Assembly: GCA_030248135.1 (NCBI GenBank)
Contig: JASANC010003807.1
Coordinates: 1-64,000 of the forward strand
Origin: Theristus sp. LFF4_11
Lineage: Eukaryota; Nematoda; Chromadorea; Monhysterida; Xyalidae
Length of the DNA stretch: 64,000 nucleotides
Direction: 5' to 3'
Shown: piece after piece, positions 1-12,107 of the stretch
Numbering within the stretch: position 1 is the stretch's first letter
Layout: each line of letters opens with the position of its first letter
Program-made: the position numbers and the translations under genes
Notes under the pieces: model-generated
The model's input: only the letters and a program-made list of their open reading frames with translations
The model's database searches: none
What the model was told of the DNA's origin: nothing

Positions 1-183
1 AACTTCGAATTTTTTATTTATTTAAATACATTAAAAAATATTGTATTGTAGGCGGCTTCACGGCAGCACAAGGTAAATTTTCGTCAGATTGGTTATTCAG
101 TAAACGTTACTGTTTTTTCTTTTAAATTCAATGCTACTTCACTAAAAAGCTTGGCATTGATTAAGCTCGGGTCCATTGGCTAG
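1..183 (+). mobile_element. 3' end of Helentron-like element (copy 1, cut by window start)
   Basis: The end reads CTCGGGTCCATTGGCTAG followed by T, the CTAG|T signature of Helitron/Helentron 3' ends. The whole stretch is repeated nearly intact at about 5504-5698. No coding sequence was found. Confidence 0.6.
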
Positions 184-1596
184 TCTATTATACTAAAAAA
201 ATACTTTGTCCGTGGAACTTTTTTTGCAGTTTGAATTGGCGCTCATTTTTTAGTTTAAGCCAATTTTGCTATTTAAGTCATCATCAGCTGAATTTTTTAA
301 CTCCATTTTCTAATTAACAAGGCAAAGTTCAAATCGTCAGTCTACATGACTTTAGTCATCATGATGCCTTTTGCTCAAGAACGACAACCAAGGTTATGAG
401 CGATAGTTCAACAAACGTAACGCACGTTGCCAAATGGCGATTGTTGCTGCTCAAGCTTCATGATCGACTGCGACAGATGTAACAAAACCGTCTTTGAAAA
501 AAGTTTAAATTTTTTTTAAATCGGGTTGGAAAACGAACGTCTACATTAGTTTTTCAAATGCACATTGCAGATTGTACAATCTATTCATGGTGTCTAAAAA
601 ATCATTAGCGAAATCAGAAAAAAAAATAAACTGATACCGGTAATGGTTCGACTATTGGAAAGTAAAATCATAAATGGCTTTTAAAGTGGTTACCAGGTAA
701 TCGAAAAAAACGACTGTTTTCAATTTTTTGCATTTATTTTCAATTTTCAATTTGCAGATTTAATTAAAAATGCCCCAACCCAGAAACGCAAAAAATTGAA
801 TTTGAGTGATTTTTTTAAATCGGCTGTTGAGTAAAAACGTTGCTTTTGTATTTACAATTTTATTTTCAATTGGAAAACACGTTTGGCTATATATGTTATA
901 ATAAACGGGTAAAAAAGAAATTGTGCCTGTTGAAAACGGGTATTTAAAAACGTCACTGTTTTTTTAGTTTCTACATTGTCACTTAACAAAAAAGCTTGAC
1001 TTTTGGTAAACTTAAGTTAGGCTAAACGGGTAAAACATGCTATAGTCTTACTATCGGAAAACAAAATTAAAAATAGCTTTTTGGTTTTGGAAACATTTCA
1101 TTCCGCAGGTTTAACAAAACTGTGCCAAATTCAAAAAACGCAAAATTAAAAAATTGCGGGATGTTTTTTAAACGGACATTTTGAAAACAAACGCTTTTTG
1201 ATTATTATGATTTTATGATTTTGTTGGTGATCAAAAAACATTACGCAGCCAGTAGTTGGGTGTTGCTGATCAAAGAATGTTTTATCATACTTTTAACGGT
1301 CATTGAGAAATTTAACGGACAGTGAAATGCAACTCACTAAAAAGATTGAAAGATTGCTTTTTAGACTGGATGTTTGTTGCTGATGATAATACAAGATCAT
1401 ACATATGAGTGCTTTAAAAATGCCAGATAATTTCTGTAGTAAATCAACAGCAGTCGGTTAAAGCAGCTCAAAATCAAATTGCAATACACTTTAAAACCGG
1501 GTCGTGGGCAAGGTCAAAAGGCCAAAATCCACTCAAAAATAATAATTGTATTTATCAATTAACTAACCGTGCCGTAGGCACGGGTCAATTGGCTAG
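184..1596 (+). mobile_element. Helentron-like non-autonomous element, copy 2
   Basis: It lies between two CTAG|T termini. Its 3' end carries a perfect 7-bp hairpin (CCGTGCC-GTA-GGCACGG, 1567-1583) followed by GTCAATTGGCTAG and a target T, as expected for Helitron-type rolling-circle elements. The body is AT-rich with scattered variants of TTAGGTTAGGGTAAACGGG. No transposase or helicase reading frame is present, so it would depend on an autonomous partner. Confidence 0.65.
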
Positions 1597-1600
1597 TCTA

Positions 1601-1631
<31 letters not shown>

Positions 1632-1632
1632 A
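1597..1632. repeat. TATC microsatellite
   Basis: A run of TATC units directly follows the CTAGT terminus of the previous element and forms the 5' end of Helentron-like copy 3. The matching microsatellite of the reversed copy is at 39989-40047. Confidence 0.95.
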
Positions 1633-2808
1633 ATACTAAGATAGTAACTGTGTATGTAAGTCAGGTCAGGTCAGGTCCGTTCCGCTATGTTGATTGGCTA
1701 TTAAAATTCACAAGTTTGAGCCAATTTTGCTATTTAAGTCATCATAAGCTGAATACTCATTCTCCATTTTCTAATGACAACGCAAAGTTCAAATCGTCAT
1801 TCCACATGACGTTAGTCATCATGATGCCTTTTGCTCAAGAGCGACAACAAACAGGCGAGACAATCGTAAGAATTGCAAGGACTCCATTGTAGACGATGGA
1901 GTGTTTTTCACAAAAAACGAGTTTTTAAAACAATCGCTTGCAAGTTGATCGCTCTTTTCACAAGGTAGACTTTTTATAAAGCCGGTGTTTACAACGAGTA
2001 TTTAGAAAATCATTGCTTTTTCCTTCATTTGTTTTTTATCATGGAAAATGCGTCACTTAGGATAGAAAAGCTACATAACAAAACAAAAGCGACCGTTTTA
2101 CACAATGGGTACTCAGAAACGTGTTGCTTTTTGTTGCACTCGATCAAAAAGAACTGGCTTAAGTTAGGGTAAGCGGGGAAAAGAAGTAAACATGGGAGCT
2201 TTAAGTGCTACGGGTGTTCAGTAAAATGTAGAAAATTGTTGCTTTTTCCTTCATTTGTTTTTTTAATCATAGAAAATGCATCACTTAGGATAGAAAAGCT
2301 ACATAACAAAACAAAAGCGACCGTTTTACACAATGGGTACTCAGAAACGTGTTGCTTTTTGTTGCACTCGATCAAAAAGAACTGGCTTAGGTTAGAGTAA
2401 GCGGGGAAAAGAAGTAAACATTCAAAACAAAAGCGGGAGCTTTGCTACGGATATTCAGTAAAATGTTGCTGTTTTGTCATTTCCATTCTATCAAAAATCC
2501 TTGGCTAAGGTTAGGGTTGAAAATAAGAGCAGTAAACATACCACACAAAAGTGGCTGTTTTGCAGCGAATATTCAGAAAAGTTTTGCATTTTTCGTCATT
2601 TAAACTTTAAAAGGCTTGGCTTAGGTGAGCTTTGCTACGGGTATTCAGTAAAATGTTGCTGTTTTGTCATTTCCATTCTATCAAAAATCCTTGGCTAAGG
2701 TTAGGGTTAAAGGTAAGAGTAGTAAACATACCACACAAAAGTGGCCGTTTTGCAGCGAATATTCAGAAATTTTTTGCATTTTTCGTCATTTAAACTTTAA
2801 AAACCTTA

Positions 2809-3569
2809 CAGTCTATCACGCTAATATATGCAACTCGCTGATTGGTCGGCTCCTCACGCTCCGCACCCTGGGAACGGGATTCAGAAAAAATCATGTTTTT
2901 CATTGTTCAACGGTTTGTTTTCATTTATTTCATGCCGAAAAAACATTCTAAATAAAAAACTACCAAATTCCAAAAATTTGCATTGGTCACAATGTCAAAA
3001 AAATGTCTTTTTTGGTTGATTGACTGCGACGACGTCGTCTATGGTTTTTGGTTTAGTTTTTGCCTTTAGGCATGAAAAGAGCGTGCCGCCGCTAGCCGCT
3101 ACTGTGTGTCCGAAGCACAGAGAAGAAGAACGCAGCAGGTGACAGTATTTATTGACAATGTGAACAATCTTTGAACAACAATGAATGGACATGGCGCACC
3201 CAATGAATCAATTGTTAAAAGCGGGATGAAAACTGTCGAAATCGTTGGAAGCAAGTTTTGTTATTTTGTTTGTTTGTTTTAAATTTGTTTTGAACACGCA
3301 GCAGCGGCCAGCGGTACGTTTGAAAGCAAAAATTCTCGACGACGTCGTCGCCGTCAATCAACCAAAAAAACTTCAGTTTACTAATTTTTTACCAATTCAA
3401 ACGTTTGGAATTTTGTAGTTTTTTATTTAGAATGTTTTTTCGGCATGAAATAAATGAAAACAAACCGTTGAACAATGAAAAACATGATTTTTTCTGAATC
3501 CCGTTCCCAGGGTGCGGAGCGTGAGGAGCCGACCAATCAGCGAGTTGCATATATTAGCGTGATAGACTG
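2809..3569. mobile_element. Tc1/mariner-type MITE with TA duplication (761 bp)
   Basis: It is a long inverted repeat: the left arm starts CAGTCTATCACG and the right arm ends CGTGATAGACTG, with arms of about 170 bp. It is flanked by TA on both sides. The homologous Helentron-like copy at 38121-40047 has the uninterrupted site (AAAACCTTAGCTTAGG), so the insertion and its TA duplication are shown within this window. A secondary palindrome, GACGACGTCGTC, occurs near each inner end. No transposase is encoded. Related ends occur at 17109-18452 and 57182-57352. Confidence 0.9.
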
Positions 3570-4279
3570 TAGCTTAGGTTAGAGTAAGCGGGAAAAAGAA
3601 GCAACTTATCAAAACGAAAGTTGGCGTTTCGCAACAATTGTTCAGAAGTGTTGCCTTTTTGACATTTACACTCTAAAAGGCCTGGCTTAGGTTAGGGTAA
3701 GCGGGTAAAAAACCATTACCAAGTCAAAAGCGGGTGCTTTCCAATGGGTATTTAGAACAGTGTTGCCTATTCAGAAATGACAGCTGCCTGAAGCAGATTG
3801 CTTTTCTTAAACCTGTATTTTAAACTGGAACAAAAACTTAAACCGGTATCAGTTAATTGTTGTTAACCAAACGACATTGTTTTTTTTATAATTTTTTTAA
3901 CAGGAATGGCGATTGAACAACATGTGACGACATTGAAAAGCTAACCAAACAAGATTAATTTTAAAACTTTAAGCGGGAATGGCTGTTAATTGATGCTGAT
4001 CAGAGGAGATTGTTTTTTTTTGATACTTTAAACGGGAAGGACAGTGGAATGCAACTGATTAGAAAAGAATGAAAGGACAAATAAGCGACATTGAAAAGCT
4101 AATAAATGCGAGAATTGATTTTGATACTTTAATAGGGAATGGCAGTTGTTTGTTGCTGATTAAAAAGGTTGTGGATTTTGAGTCCGCGTCGTGGGCAAGG
4201 TCAAAAGGGGAAAACCAACTCAAAAATAATAGTTGTATTTATCAGCTAACCGTGCCGTAGGCACGGGTCAATTTGCTAG

Positions 4280-5698
4280 TATTATTAAATTTACAATCTG
4301 TGCGTGCGTGTGTGGCACTTTTTTGCAATTTGAATTGGCGCCCTTTTTTGCTACTTAAGAAAACTCCATCTCAATTTCCTTAACCTATTTTTTTATTAAC
4401 ACCAGTTGAGATTGTTTTCTCAAAACGTCGCTCTTCATAGCTGCAGTCATCATGATACTCTTTGGTCAACAGAGACAGTTCAGCGCAGCATAGGTAAATG
4501 GAAGCGTGCTGATCAAAACTTGATGATCGACTGGGAAAGATGTAACAAAACCGTCTTTGAAAAAAGTTTGAACTTTTTTGTTTTTAAAAATCGGGTTGCA
4601 AAACGCACATCGACATCGGCATTGCAAGTTGCACTTTGGGTTCAAAACAAGTAAATTTCATTGAAATTGATACTCCATGTTTCATTTTCAAATTGATACT
4701 CCGTGGTTATGAGCGATAATTTCAACGTAACGCACGATGGGCAACTGGCAATTTTTGCTGCTCAAAACTTGACGAGCGACTGCGAAAGATGTAACAAAAC
4801 TGTCTCTGAAAAAAGTTAGTTTTTTAATTGGGTCGAAATGGTATTTACCATTCATTTTCACTTTGCAACATGTTTGGGTCATGTTGGGGTGAACGGGTAA
4901 AAAGAAGCAATGTCTGCAAAACGAAATTATAAACGTCACTTTTTTGTTTCTTCTATTCATTTTCACTTTAGAAAAAAGGTTAGGTTAGGGTAACCGGGTA
5001 AAAGAAGCATTAGCTTTTTAAAACGGGTATTCTTTAATGAAAAAAACGTTTTTATATTTTTTATTCAATTTTACTGAACTTACAAAAAGGCTTGACTTAG
5101 GTTAGGGTGAACGGGTAAAAATAGCAAAATCAAAAACTTTTCATTTTTTTTCACTTTGCAAAAAAGGCTTGGCTTAGGTAAACGGGTAAAAGAAACATTA
5201 GCTTTTTAAAACGGGTATATATAATTGAAAAAAACGTTAATTTTTATGTTTTTATTCAATCTTACTTCACACACAAAAAGGCTTGACTTAGGTTAGGGTG
5301 AACGGGGGAAAATAGCAAAATCATAAACTTCGCATTTTCACTTTACAAAAAAGGCTTGGCTTAGGTAAACGGGTAAAAAAGCATTAGCCTTTTAAAACGG
5401 GTAAATGAAAAAAACGTTAGTTTTTATATTTTTTTTCAATTTTACTTCACTTACAAAAAGGCTTGCCTTCGGTTAGGGTAAACGGGTAAAAATAGCAAAA
5501 TCATAAACTTCGCATTTTTTATTTATTTAAATACATTAAAAAATATTGTATTGTAGGCGACTTCACGGCAGCACAAGGTAAATTTTCTTCAGGGTTATTT
5601 ATCAGTAAACGTTACTGTTTTTTCTTTCTAAGTCAATGCCACTTCACCAAAAAGGCTTGGCATTGATTAAGCCACATACGCTCGGGTCAATAGGCTAG
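4280..5698 (+). mobile_element. Helentron-like non-autonomous element, copy 4
   Basis: It begins directly after the previous CTAG|T and ends with GGGTCAATAGGCTAG and T. The terminal hairpin is degenerate here. It contains about four imperfect tandem units with AAAAAGGCTTGACTTAGG and GGGTAAACGGG (roughly 4940-5500). The last 195 bp repeat the first 183 bp of the window. It is non-coding. Confidence 0.6.
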
Positions 5699-6510
5699 TC
5701 TTATATAAAATGAATAGAAAGTAAAACAAACGATCTGAACGGCATGCTTTGAGGCCAAAACAAAAATGCAGAACTACCACTAACCATTATTGATCGCGCA
5801 TGCTCCAATTGTGGTCCGAACAAGCAAAAGCGAGAGAACGCCAGTGCAGGCCAGCAATTGTGCGGACGACAGCTTTCGAGGCCCAACGATCAGCAGGCTT
5901 CAAGTGAGTCAGCTCAGGGCTGAAAGACAACGCCACCGCAACCACACCAAAAACACAATGAAACAAACAACAGAAAAGTAAATACGGCAAGCGAATGATG
6001 CAGAGCGCAGCCAATAGATTCAAGCAACGCAGAGCTGAAGAGCAAGCAAGCAGAATGAAAGTAACGAATTTTTCTGATAACGAAGCCACAACCACAGCAA
6101 AAAACAGAGTTTACCAAGATCACAACATGAAACCAAAGAACACTGATTTGTTTTAATAAAAAAGTATGTCAATTGACATTTTTTGATTGACTTTTTAAAA
6201 GCAGAAATGGTTTCGTTGAAATGGAACATGAATTATTGGTTGCGCCTGTCACTTAACAGACCGGTTCAATTTTAGTTCAGTTAGGTTCAGTTCTTGGCAG
6301 ATTTTATTGAAAATAACCCGCAGAAATGAAATGGACAAGATTCGAAGATGAAGTGTTCATGTGAATGAATCACACACCCCAACAAAACAACAGCAAAAAT
6401 GAATGATCGAAGCAGGTGTACAATCGCAATAAGAAAACACTTTTCAACGTTTTGAAATCACACGCAACATTCACAACACAAGGAAAATTAGATCTTTTAG
6501 AATGTCAGGC
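5699..6510. other. Intergenic stretch with nothing recognised
   Basis: Moderately AT-rich sequence between the Helentron-like array and the stop codon of the cofactor A gene on the minus strand. The short open frames lack family motifs or splice-consistent partners. Part of it should be the 3' untranslated region of cofactor A. Confidence 0.5.
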
Positions 6511-9265
6511 TCAGGTCGCTTGTATTGCTGCTTTTGCGTCCGCGACCACCTGAACAGCTGCTTTGTATTCGTTGGTCTCGCTGAGATCTGCATCGGCGCC
6601 CTGCAAAACGTGCTTCCATGGACTTTGTTGATTTATCGCGTTTTTTGCAACGTGCGCCGCATCTTCTCGTGCCCGGTTCGAGCCCTCGACGTCGTCGCGC
6701 GGGAGCGGCCAGTGCAAGTGGCGCAGGCACTGAATGCACCACTCAGCGACTGACCCGCATTTAACCGGCAAACGACAACAACAACATTTATCGCTTGTTT
6801 AAAAACACGAATTCACAGCAAGCTGCATATTAGAACAACCAGAAATACAGAGGAATCGACGGCGCTGTGACGTTTGAAGAAAGGTTTGAATTCAAAAGTA
6901 GTGTGGACACAGTTGTGAAAAAGGCACGGCAGACATACGATGGCAATGTCCAATTCCTCGATTGCATTCTGCAGACGGCGACTGGAGTCCGGAATCATCG
7001 CACGGCACTCGAGCAGCACCTGCACTCAGGCACACTTGAAGTGTAAAAGGATTTCACAAAAGTACTACACAAAGCAATGTTTAAAAGCTACAAAGTGAGT
7101 AGCTTCACTGGTGTTTCAAAAATTAGACTTCAACAAATTCTGGTCGAAGTGAAGATCATTTTTGATTCAACCCACTGTTCATTTTTGATCGGCGGCGCTT
7201 CACATTAGACTGATTTTTACGCCAAATCATAGTTGTTCTAGGGGGGGGGCTGGGAAGGACGCCCCCCCCAAAAAAAATTTCGAATCTAGGTATCTCTCTC
7301 TATCAGAAAGGTTTTTTTCGGCTCAGCTATTATTTATCTAAAAAAATTTTTCAGCCAGCTATCTATCTGAAAATTTTTGTCTTCGAAGACGTAAAATGAG
7401 CCAATTTTTGACCAAAATTGACCATTTTTGCTCGAAATTCTTGAAAGTTTCGCTAATTTTAGTTAAAATACGCGTTTATACTTGATTTTTATCATGTTTT
7501 AAGCATTATTTAGCTGTTTTTTATAGCTTTTTAGCGTTTTAGCTATCTATCTATCGAATTTCAAAATTTTGACCGCCCCCCCAAAGTCACATGCCCCCCC
7601 CTCCAAAATTTTCCAGCTATCTATCTGAAAAATTTGCTCCAGCTATCTATATCGCCCCCCCCCCCAACCCCCGGCTCTGGAACAACTATGCGCCAACTTA
7701 TACACCGGACTGTGTATCCAGACAGTTCACCTATTATTTACAGTCTAACTCAATTTCACCTTTTACTGCTATTTTTCAGACACACACTACACAGTCACAC
7801 AGGCGCAAATACCATTTAGCTTTTTGTTCGCACACACTGACGTCGTTCTAAATCGTGTGCGTAAACTGATCGTGTACGCACAACACGATGTCGAGAATGC
7901 GCAGCGATTTTTAATCCGCCTTAAAACTTACCACTATCGAACAATAATTGCATTATTCCATTTTAGAGTTCTTTGGAAAACAAAAAACCACAAAGAAAGA
8001 AGCGTTGAATGCGGACTGACTTCTTGCTGTTTCCTGAGCATGTACTCATCTGCAGCTTCGCTGGCTTTCAGCTCGTTCACTTTGTCAGCTTGTGCTTCAG
8101 CCTCCTTTTCGTAACACGTTTTTTCTTTCGCTAACCTGATTCAGAAATAAGGTTTCGATTTTTTTCTAATCTACAGGGTGTTCCAGAAGTAGTGGGTAGG
8201 GATTTGACGCGTTATTCCTCGACTTGTGTTTAACCATATCCATATTCAATGAAATTTTAGACAGTTGTTCGGGAAAATTCAACTTAGATTTGTGCAAAAT
8301 TTCAGAGAAATTCATTCACCTGCACACGAATGACAGAGCAAAACGCAAAAAATTTAAAATGGACCAGAAAATACCAGATTACGCGATACCACCGGACAAC
8401 AAATCAAAAACAACGGCAACAGTCAACTCAATCAAATTTCTCAAAGTGTCCACCATGAGCCTCAATGCATTGCTTGCACCTATCCGTCACGGCCAAAATC
8501 GCCTTCTCGACAATAAAAAGGTCTAGCACGTTCTAAAAACCAGTAAATGTGAAAAAAAACAAAAGAAACAAATCGAATGAAAAAAACTTTCGTATTCATG
8601 CATGCAACGATTCGGCCGCATACAAACTGATGTTTTTGTGTGTTTTGCTCTGTCATTCGTGTGCAGATCGATGAATGAATATCTCCAAAATTATGCACAA
8701 ATCTAAGTTGAATTTTCCTGAACAACTGTCTAATATTTCATTGAATATAGTTCAACACAATTGGAGAAATAACGCGTCAAACACCTACCACTACTTCTGA
8801 AACACGCTGAACAGGGTGATCCAAAAATTTACACGAGATGAATCGGCTGTAGCTCTCTAACGGGTGGATGGTTTGGGCTGAGCCTTTAACCAAGCACCAC
8901 ATAACTTTCATTTTTTGTGTTAAAATTTCATGGCAATCCGTCATGTGTAGCTCGCGAAATCAGCAATCATATAAAAAATCAGAAAACCCACAATTTTCAA
9001 TTCTAATCCCACTAGATGTTTCAAAACTTTTTCCCATGACGCCGGCATTACCGCATCTCTTTTTAAAAACCAGAAGAACAACACATAAAAACGTACCACC
9101 CTGCGCCTTTACCTGAGTTTTTTCGGTTCAGCCACTTACCTGCCTAAAAAAATTAGCCAGTCAGCCAAAACTTTCACACTTTGACAAAAATAGGCAAAAA
9201 ACAAACCTTTTTACAATGCCAGTTTTAATTCGCAAATCTTTAGTCCTCGCTGCACTATCACCCAT
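6511..9265 (-). CDS. tbca: Tubulin-binding cofactor A (114 aa, 4 exons)
   Basis: Tubulin-specific chaperone A is a small three-helix protein that captures beta-tubulin during folding of the alpha/beta dimer in the cytosol. Exons (minus strand, in order) are 9265-9207, 8135-8021, 7019-6939 and 6600-6511, joined in phases 2, 0 and 0. The N-terminal exon reads like the family start (IKTGIVKR). Exon 2 is a charged helix (LAKEKTCYEKEAEAQ). Exon 3 holds the diagnostic CRAMIPDSSRRL, matching the family SRMMIPDCQRRL. The last exon has TNEYKAAVQVV, like EEYKEARLVL. The length agrees with the usual 105-115 residues. Intron 1 contains a mariner-like inverted repeat (8174-8809) and intron 2 a hAT-like element (7228-7690). 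I know of no competing assignment. Confidence 0.9.
7228..7690. mobile_element. hAT-like MITE, family A (inside cofactor A intron 2)
   Basis: The ends are CATAGTTGTTCTAG and CTCTGGAACAACTATG, which are inverted repeats. The flanks CGCCAAAT and CGCCAACT form an 8-bp target duplication with one mismatch. Inside are G and C runs of 7-9 bases, repeated TATCTATC motifs and an AT-rich core shared with all other family A copies. It has no coding capacity. Confidence 0.8.
8174..8809. mobile_element. Mariner-like MITE with long inverted arms (636 bp)
   Basis: The left end CAGGGTGTTCCAGAAGTAG and right end CTACTTCTGAAACACGCTG begin inverted arms of about 170 bp (8174-8345 and 8637-8809). TA lies on the left side; the right side is AA. 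It sits in intron 1 of cofactor A. Directly after it, at 8813, is a second similar terminus (CAGGGTGATCCAAAAAT) for which I could not find the partner. Confidence 0.75.
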
Positions 9266-10274
9266 TGTGTTTTTTTGATATTTTGTTTGAAGAAACTGAC
9301 AAATTATAATTTGATTGTGGTGTCGGTCGGTGTGGTGCTGGTGCACTGACTGGTGATGTGTGGCGGTCGTGCGGCTGCGTGCGGGTGCGGCACGGCTCGT
9401 CGTCGTGCCCTGTGCGTGGTCTGGCTTGGTCGTGTAGTAAATTCGCCAAAATTTCAAAATCTCTGTAAATAGCTGGACGTTGGAGTTGGAGTGTTGAAGC
9501 AAAAGTTTTTGCCAGATAGCTGGAAGATTTTGGGAAGCATCATAGTTGTTCCAGACATCCAGAGCCGAGGGGTTGCAAAATACATGGTGAGTAAGATAAT
9601 AACAAAAATTATTCAAAAATAAGTGAAACAAACAAACACTATATCACTATGCAGTTGACACTGGTACCGGGAAAGGTTTGCCCATGTGTTTACCCAACAA
9701 AGACACAAACTATAGTTGTAAAACAATTGGAGACCACATACTCTATCCAAAAACTCTATTCACACACGAAACGAGAACCGAAAACTAAAGAAACCGAAGC
9801 AAACAATAAACAAACAAAAAACTTCAATGAATGGCTTTCCTGAACACAAGATTTAGAACAGCAACGACACCTGTGACGGCTCAACACTATTTAACAAAAA
9901 AAAAACAAATTTATGATATGTCTCTCCATTCGTCATTTTATTATGTTTGTTTTTTCTGTTTTTTGGCACATCTTTTTTTTCTTTTTTTGAAGAGCCGCAC
10001 ACAAAGTCACATACCAAAAAAACGATCCCAAACGCACTGAACATAAACGAAGCAATCGAAACAAAACGAAACCGAGCCAAGTCAAACGAGAAAAAGCTGA
10101 ACTGAACGGAACACAACAAAACGAACTCAAAAATCAAAAATCAGTGGATGCAGATTCGGATTTCTTGCGAAAAGTGGAAATGATTCTTGAAACCAGTTAC
10201 ACATCAAAAAGACGAACCAAAGCAAACTGAGCAAAAACTCAACAATCGAAACAAAACGATGCATACAGCATAAC
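9266..10274. other. Upstream region of cofactor A; old transposon fragments
   Basis: There is no supported gene. A worn family A terminus (CATAGTTGTTCCAGAC) lies near 9541 with related sequence before it (9470-9540). The rest is AT-rich with frequent AACGAAACC-type words and includes the 5' region of cofactor A. Confidence 0.45.
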
Positions 10275-11823
10275 CATAGTTGTTCCAGAGCCGAGAGGTT
10301 GGGGGGGGCGATATAGATAGCTGGAGCAAATTTTCTAGATAGATAGATAGCTGGAAAATTTTGGGGGGGGCCGCGGGGGGGGGCCATGTGACTTTGGGGG
10401 GGGGGCGGTCAAAATTTTGAAATTTGATAGATAGATAGCTAAAACGATAAAAAGCTATAAAAACAGCAAAATAATGCTAAAAATACACTAACAATCAAGT
10501 ATAAGCGCGTATTTTACCTAAAATTAGCGAAATTTTCAAGAATTACGAGCAAAAATGGTCAATTTTGCTCAAAAATTGACTCATTTTATGTCCTCGAAGA
10601 CAAAAATTTTCAGATAGATAGCTGGCTGAGAAAATTTTTTTAGATAGATAATAGCTGAGCCGAAAAAACCTGTTTGATAGAGATAGATTCGAAAAAATTT
10701 TTTGGGGGGCCGGCCCTAGGGTTAGGGGCTTTGAAAAAAAAAATTTTTTTTTTATTTTTTTTTTCGTTTTTTTTTAAAAAAAAAAAATTTGGATTTTTTT
10801 TTTCAAACTTAAAAAAAAAATTTGAAAAATTTTTCTTCTACTTTGCTCTGAAAATTCGATTTATGGCATAAATTTTTGAAAGTTCAAACCAAATTTTCTT
10901 CCCAACTTCTTTGTGTGCTTAGGTACATGTCATTATTTGGTCATTTTGACCGACGTACTCCATGTTTTTCGATTTGGATGACTTCTAGAGTCAATTTTTA
11001 GCGTTGAAATGACTTAACTGAATTGAAATATCGTTTCAGAAATCGTTTTCTTGCAACTTAGAACATGTTTTTTCAGTCGGTAGGCCATGAGATGAACATG
11101 ATATTTTGTTGATTGGCGTATGTTATAGGTCTACAATGGAGTTGTGCGATATATTGTTAAACAATTGGAGCGGAGATGTTGGTTAATACCACATCACACG
11201 ACCGTTTTTCAGATACCCGATAACATGGCCAAATGTTAAAACTTGCGTGCTGAGCTAAACTAACGTGTTAAACTTGCGTCTGTCAGTTGCCCGCAACGTG
11301 ATCGCGAAATCATGGTACGTGTTTTCGATACGATGATTTGAAGAGTGGGCTCTCGCCATGTGGCAGATAGCATAGCTGGTTGAACCTAAAAGTAAGTGTC
11401 TTGGGGGGGGGGGGGGGCGACCGGGTCGACAGGGGTTGCCGACTTAGCTACAGCAAACAGGAATTTTTGAACACAGTCAAATTTTGGTAATTTTCTAAAG
11501 AGGAACAACTAAGAACGGTTCAATATTCAAGTACACGTCGAAAATTGTCCTGTTTTACTGTTGAAAATGCAACTTTCCCTCTATGAAATGGACATAATTT
11601 CAATAAAACACGATTTTCGCTCTTATAGTTTTCCGGATCGTTCTGAAAATAGTCTAGATGAACTCAGCTCGACGAGACGCTTCGAACAAACCTAACTTGT
11701 AAAAAAAAATTTTTTTTTTAAAAAAAAAATTTTTTTTTTAATTTAAAAAAAAAATCCGGATTTTTTTTTCCCCTAACCCTAGCCGGCCCCCCCCCCCCAG
11801 GCCCCCCCCCTAGAACAACTATG
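10275..11823. mobile_element. hAT-like family A element, split by a family B element
   Basis: It begins CATAGTTGTTCCAG and ends TAGAACAACTATG. The flanks AGCATAAC and TGCATAAC form an 8-bp duplication with one mismatch. It is in reverse orientation relative to the copy at 12655. Its own sequence is interrupted at 10717-11781 by a family B element inserted into the GGCCGGCC stretch near the terminus. Confidence 0.82.
10717..11781. mobile_element. hAT-like family B element, copy 1 (1065 bp)
   Basis: The inverted termini are TAGGGTTAGGGGC and CCCCTAACCCTA. It is flanked on both sides by GCCGGCCC, a perfect 8-bp target duplication. Just inside the ends are long A/T homopolymer tracts. The core of about 800 bp is almost unchanged among the copies at 40913, 42186 and 44452. 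No open frame of note is present. Confidence 0.88.
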
Positions 11824-12107
11824 TGCATAACCATACCTAGCAAAATCATAATCGAAAACCGTCACTGAACAATACCAAATCAGTAAGCAAAAAAATGAAT
11901 GAAGAGACGCATAATTGGAGATATCGCAAACACTTGAACTTGAACGCCAGTAGCGAAAGCGGGACCTCGGGTGATGGGGGGGTGTTTGCCTAATTTTAGA
12001 GGGGGGGGTCAGGTGCCTTCTCGGTGAGGGGGGGGTGCACGGGCAGCAAATTTTCCTGAGGGGGGGGGGTGCACTGGCTGAAAAATTTCGTGAGGGGGGG
12101 GTGCTCG

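Larger units (their letters stand above)
1597..4279 (+). mobile_element. Helentron-like non-autonomous element, copy 3
   Basis: It starts with a TATC microsatellite (1597-1632) and ends with the hairpin CCGTGCC-GTA-GGCACGG (4250-4266) and CTAG|T at 4276-4280. A microsatellite, a 3' hairpin and CTAGT together match Helentron-derived DINE/HINE elements. It is nearly identical, in reverse, to 38121-40047. It carries a 761-bp insertion (2809-3569) that the other copy lacks. Short reading frames in it are repeat noise. Confidence 0.72.

Noticed and set aside
2474..2951. Repeated frames starting MSFPFYQKSLAKVRV (also at 38938)
   Set aside because: They are part of the Helentron-like repeat, differ by stop codons between copies and show no domain.
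4069..4260. 63-residue frame shared by 4069-4260 and 38140-38331
   Set aside because: It is preserved only because the two Helentron-like copies are recent duplicates. It lies next to the 3' hairpin and has no family match that I recognise.
8021..8135. Plus-strand frame SSAASLAFSSFTLSACASASF
   Set aside because: It is the antisense of cofactor A exon 2.
10717..11781. TAGGGTTAGGG termini as telomeric TTAGGG repeats
   Set aside because: They are single-copy inverted termini with 8-bp duplications, not tandem arrays. The window's telomere-like unit is TTAGGC.
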